This document shows, piece by piece, positions 61,705-64,000 of a DNA stretch of 64,000 nt (its first letter is position 1; each line of letters starts with the position of its first letter). The stretch is from Actinomycetes bacterium (GTDB taxonomy: Bacteria > Actinomycetota > Acidimicrobiia > Acidimicrobiales > RAAP-2): contig JAJXZW010000003.1 in assembly GCA_021779855.1 (NCBI GenBank), forward strand, positions 1-64,000, read 5' to 3'. The position numbers and the translations under genes were made by a program. The notes below the pieces were generated by a model, which saw only the letters and a list, made by a program, of their open reading frames with translations, made no database searches and was not told the DNA's origin.

Positions 61705-61705
61705 C

Positions 61706-62263
61706 CTAGAGGGCGCCGGCGCCGGAGGAGGGCTCGAGGCCTCGGGCGAGGGCCGCCTCGATCTCCTCGACGATGGCCGAGACGGGTGGGGTCGCGTCGA
61801 GGGTGAGGCCCCGCTCCTCGGGCGCCAGCGGCTCGAGCGTGGCCAACTGGGCGTCGAGGATGGCTGGTGAGGCGAAGTGCCCCTCGCGCTCGGCGAGCCG
61901 CTGCGCCGCCACCTCCGGCGAGACGGTCAGGTGCACGCTCACGAGGTCGGGCGCGTGGGCCTTGAGGACGTTGCGGTACGTGCGCGCGAGCGCCGAGCAC
62001 GACACGATCACGCCCGGGGCCGCCAGCCGCTCGCCCACCGCGCGCAGCCAGGGAAATCGGTCCTGGTCCGAGAGGGGGCGCCCCTGGGCGAGCATGGCCC
62101 GGTTCCGGGGAGGATGCAGGTCGTCGGCCTCGACGAAACGGAAGCCGAGTCGGTCCGCCAGGGCGAGCCCGACGGTGGTCTTGCCCGCTCCCGACACCCC
62201 CATCACGAGGATGCGCGACGTGGAACCGCCCTCGTCTCCTTGAATCCCGGGTCTCCCTTCCAC
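61706..62263 (-). CDS. gntK: Gluconokinase (GntK/IdnK type); start uncertain
   Basis: The P-loop is VMGVSGAGKTT, followed by LGFRFVEADDLHPPRNRAMLAQGRPLSDQDRFPWLRAV, which is diagnostic of gluconokinase, and CSALARTYRNVLK. It phosphorylates gluconate to 6-phosphogluconate. The GTG at 62263 gives 185 residues and a complete first beta strand, but overlaps the preceding secreted-protein gene by 61 bp. The GTG at 62206 overlaps that gene by GTGA like most pairs here, yet would remove the strand before the P-loop. I prefer 62263 on structural grounds without strong confidence. Confidence 0.82.
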   Translation of the reverse strand: MEGRPGIQGDEGGSTSRILVMGVSGAGKTTVGLALADRLGFRFVEADDLHPPRNRAMLAQGRPLSDQDRFPWLRAVGERLAAPGVIVSCSALARTYRNVLKAHAPDLVSVHLTVSPEVAAQRLAEREGHFASPAILDAQLATLEPLAPEERGLTLDATPPVSAIVEEIEAALARGLEPSSGAGAL

Positions 62264-62664
62264 GAGAACGTGAACGTTCGTGGCCTCGAGCCCTGACGGT
62301 AGCGGATGGTCATCGTCGAGTAGAGGATGCCGTGGCGAGTTCGGAGGGGGTCTCCGAGGCGGACGGCCGCGTGGGGGAAGTAGCGCATCGGGGAGGCGGC
62401 ACAGTAGGGCGTGCAGGGGTTCTCGCCGAAGGTGGCCACCGCGGTGGCCGACCGCGGTCCCCACGTCGTCCAGCGGATCGCTCCGAGGGTGGTGTAGGCG
62501 TCCGCGCAGGCGACGACGAACGACGCCGGCCGGCGCACCACGTGGCCCGAGCACGCGAGGAGCCCCGGGGTCGTGGCCGCCCCACTCGGGCCCGCCAGGG
62601 CGACGGGCATCGCCGCCACCAGCGCCAGCGTCGCCGCGACCAGCGTGGGGTGACGCCGACTCAC
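62203..62664 (-). CDS. Secreted four-cysteine protein, copy 2 of a tandem pair
   Basis: 153 residues from GTG 62664 (GTGA overlap with copy 1). The signal peptide is RRHPTLVAATLALVAAMPVALAGPSGA. The mature domain shares with its neighbour the pattern C-x-G...P...VACADAYTTL...W-x2-WG...FGENPCTPYCAASPMRYFPHA. The four Cys suggest two disulfides. Similar short secreted proteins with CADAN and NPCTP motifs occur in Actinobacteria, but no function is known to me. Its coupling to a regulator-controlled promoter suggests a condition-specific surface or secreted role. Confidence 0.75.
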   Translation of the reverse strand: MSRRHPTLVAATLALVAAMPVALAGPSGAATTPGLLACSGHVVRRPASFVVACADAYTTLGAIRWTTWGPRSATAVATFGENPCTPYCAASPMRYFPHAAVRLGDPLRTRHGILYSTMTIRYRQGSRPRTFTFSWKGDPGFKETRAVPRRASS

Positions 62665-63209
62665 GCCCGGCCCCCGGTCGTGAGTAGTTGGACGTCGCGG
62701 TGGGTGATCGCGCCCGCGCGGTAGGTCACGACGGCGCGTGAGAAGCGCTCGCCGCGCGTGGTGGCCACCGGCCGGTCGAGGATGACCGTCGCGCCGCGAA
62801 AGTAGCGGAGCGGTGAGGACGCGCAGTTGGGGGTGCAGGGGTTCACCGCGAAGGTCGTCACACCGCGGGCCGACGTGGTACCCCACGCGCTCCACCGCGT
62901 CGTGGTGAGGGCCGAATTGGCGTCGGCGCAGCTCAGCGTGAGCGTCGACGGTTCGAGCACCGCCCGGCCCGTGCAGGTGGCGACCCGCGGGGTCGACGCC
63001 GCGACGGCCCCCGACCCGGGCGCGCCGCCCTCGCCGGAGGTGCCCGAGGCGGCCAGCGCGGTCAGGAGGGCCACCCCGGCGACCAGGACCGTGGCGAGGG
63101 CGAGGACGGCCCGTCGCACGACCCGGCGCCGGCCGCGCCGCCGGGCCTCGGGGATAAGGGCCTCGGGGGACGATGCCGGGTGTGTGGGTGGCGGTGCGGT
63201 TAGCGTCAT
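62661..63209 (-). CDS. Secreted or membrane-anchored four-cysteine protein, copy 1 of a tandem pair
   Basis: 182 residues from ATG 63209. A basic cytoplasmic segment of ~35 residues (EARRRGRRRVVRRAV) precedes a hydrophobic segment (LALATVLVAGVALLTALAA), so it is likely membrane-anchored with the rest outside. The outer domain has ATCTGRAV, LSCADANSALTTTRWSAWG, FAVNPCTPNCASSPLRYFRGA and VVTYRAGAITHRDVQ, matching copy 2 across ~95 residues. The pair probably arose by tandem duplication followed by loss of the anchor in copy 2. The first gene of the unit, it faces a GntR regulator across a 22-bp control region. Confidence 0.75.
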   Translation of the reverse strand: MTLTAPPPTHPASSPEALIPEARRRGRRRVVRRAVLALATVLVAGVALLTALAASGTSGEGGAPGSGAVAASTPRVATCTGRAVLEPSTLTLSCADANSALTTTRWSAWGTTSARGVTTFAVNPCTPNCASSPLRYFRGATVILDRPVATTRGERFSRAVVTYRAGAITHRDVQLLTTGGRA

Positions 63210-63232
63210 TGACGCTACTATAATTAGCGTCA
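63201..63232. promoter_or_regulatory. GntR operator with three TAGCGTCA half-sites and overlapping divergent -10 boxes
   Basis: TAGCGTCA (63201-63208) and TGACGCTA (63210-63217) form a perfect palindrome with a 1-bp centre. A third half-site TAGCGTCA is at 63225-63232. Between them TATAAT (63219-63224, plus) is 7 nt before the GntR ATG, and TATAGT (63217-63222, minus) is 7 nt before the ATG at 63209. Both divergent transcripts are predicted leaderless and would be blocked by a bound repressor. Confidence 0.75.
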
Positions 63233-63615
63233 TGAGCGAGGTCAAGTCGGCGGGGGGCACGGGGATGGGCCTGACCCCGCCGGACCGTGGCGACCCGATG
63301 CTGCTGCACGAGCAGGTGGCGGCCGAGATCCGTCGGGCGATCCTCGACGGCGAGGCGCGGCCCGGCGAGCGGCTGCCCCAGGCGCGAGACCTGGCCGCCG
63401 AGCTCGGCGTCAACATGAACACGGTGCTGCGCGCGCTGCGGGCCCTGCGCGACGAGGGCGTCGTCGAGATGGGCCGGGGCCGGTCGATCCGCGTGACCGG
63501 GCGGCCCGACCGGGGCGCCGTCGCGGTCAAGCTCAAAGAACTCGTCGAGGTGGCACGACGGCACGGCGTCGGACGCGACGACCTGGTCGCGATGATCGAG
63601 CGGCTGCCCCACTGA
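63232..63615 (+). CDS. GntR-family regulator, short YtrA type
   Basis: 127 residues from ATG 63232. The winged helix is LLHEQVAAEIRRAILDGEARPGERLPQARDLAAELGVNMNTVLRALRALRDEGVVEMGRGRSIRV. Only ~40 residues follow (KLKELVEVARRHGVGRDDLVAMIERL), too short for an effector domain, which is the YtrA-subfamily layout usually linked to membrane or ABC genes. It probably binds the TAGCGTCA palindrome just upstream, repressing itself and the divergent secreted pair. Its stop abuts that of purU. Confidence 0.9.
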   Translation: MSEVKSAGGTGMGLTPPDRGDPMLLHEQVAAEIRRAILDGEARPGERLPQARDLAAELGVNMNTVLRALRALRDEGVVEMGRGRSIRVTGRPDRGAVAVKLKELVEVARRHGVGRDDLVAMIERLPH

Positions 63616-64000
63616 CTACTGGGAGATGGCCACCGTCCGCTGGCCCACGAGCGCCACGCGGTCTTCGGCGGGCAACTTCACCGCGCGGCTCAGGACGATG
63701 CGCTCCACGTCGCGACCGATGGCGACCAGCTCCTTCGGGGTCCTCGCGTGGGTGACCGGGTCACGTCCTGGTCGATGATGGGCCCCTCGTCGAGGTCGGC
63801 CGTGACGAAGAGGGCCGTCGCGCCGATCAGCTTGAAGGCGCGCTCGTAGGCCCGGTGGTACGGGCGTGCGCCCCTGAAGCCGGGCGGGAACGAGTGGTGG
63901 ATGTTGACGATCCGGCCCTCGAACTCGGCGCACGGCTCGGGCGCGAGGATCTGCATATAGCGCGCGAGGATGACGTAGTCCGCGTCGGACTCGGCGACCA
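63616..64000 (-). pseudogene. purU: Formyltetrahydrofolate deformylase, 3' part with a single-base frameshift, cut by the right edge
   Basis: Reading leftward from the edge, one frame gives [78 protein letters not shown], the PurU catalytic core with HHSF and the essential Asp region. Near 63757-63759 the homology moves to another frame, which continues [28 protein letters not shown] to a stop at 63616. Restoring one base after ACCCG gives a seamless [18 protein letters not shown]. PurU hydrolyses 10-formyl-THF to formate and THF. Either a real recent lesion or a one-base sequence error. Confidence 0.85.

Overview
The window is dense, very GC-rich DNA (most third codon positions are G or C) with many GTG starts, 4-bp GTGA/ATGA gene overlaps and almost no intergenic space. 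This points to a high-GC actinobacterium. Gene content (actinobacterial nucleoside-salvage island, rimO-pgsA-cinA-recA order, DUF4395 and TSUP membrane proteins, 3Fe-4S ferredoxin/P450 pair) fits Actinobacteria generally. An Acidimicrobiia-like lineage is only a guess. No phage, insertion sequence or CRISPR array is visible. The mobile-type elements seen are a full-length homing-endonuclease intein inside recA and one decayed transporter gene. Layout: 0-3.4 kb holds a truncated gene, a 42-residue membrane peptide, a GNAT acetyltransferase with a small coiled-coil protein, and a large secreted protein. 3.4-15.8 kb is a sugar/sugar-acid catabolic locus. An IclR regulator and a zinc dehydrogenase diverge from a ten-gene operon containing an M24-like protein, a TIM-barrel-like protein, an IlvD/Edd dehydratase, a CUT1 sugar ABC importer, an SMP-30 lactonase and a 2-oxoglutarate-semialdehyde-type dehydrogenase. 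This is nearly a complete oxidative (Weimberg-like) pentose route, except that no recognisable second dehydratase is present. 15.9-22.8 kb has a secreted S53 peptidase, two membrane proteins, a Nudix hydrolase and a polar amino-acid ABC importer. 22.8-29.6 kb is tRNA-Ser(GCU), rimO, pgsA, cinA, a serine hydrolase and recA with an intein and a LexA box. 29.6-40.9 kb is a set of short units: Baeyer-Villiger-type monooxygenase, acyltransferase, MFS exporter, serB, ferredoxin-P450, aminopeptidase P, enoyl-CoA hydratase, bioY and rmlA/rmlBC. 40.9-56.4 kb is a nucleoside uptake and catabolism island: deoC, two aldehyde dehydrogenase-family genes, purine nucleoside phosphorylase and phosphohexo/pentomutase on the plus strand; cdd-deoA-add on the minus strand; psuG-psuK on the plus strand; and a BmpA-type nucleoside ABC importer on the minus strand. 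Together these would import nucleosides, split them by phosphorolysis and feed (deoxy)ribose phosphates into central metabolism. 56.5-57.9 kb is a multiply frameshifted MFS transporter relic. 58-64 kb holds ettA, kynA-kynU (tryptophan to anthranilate), gluconokinase, two tandem secreted paralogues, a divergent YtrA-type GntR regulator, and a frameshifted purU cut by the window edge. Recurrent architecture is the most striking feature of the window. About twenty transcription-unit heads have a TAnnnT -10 box 6-9 nt before the start codon, which predicts leaderless mRNAs; several of these boxes overlap the previous gene's stop codon. Convergent pairs repeatedly share a CTAG tetranucleotide as both stop codons. 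Both CUT1-type and BmpA-type binding-protein genes are followed by a perfect ~20-bp stem hairpin. One convergent pair (psuK and an ABC permease) overlaps in a perfect 22-bp palindrome, so both proteins end in the same five residues.
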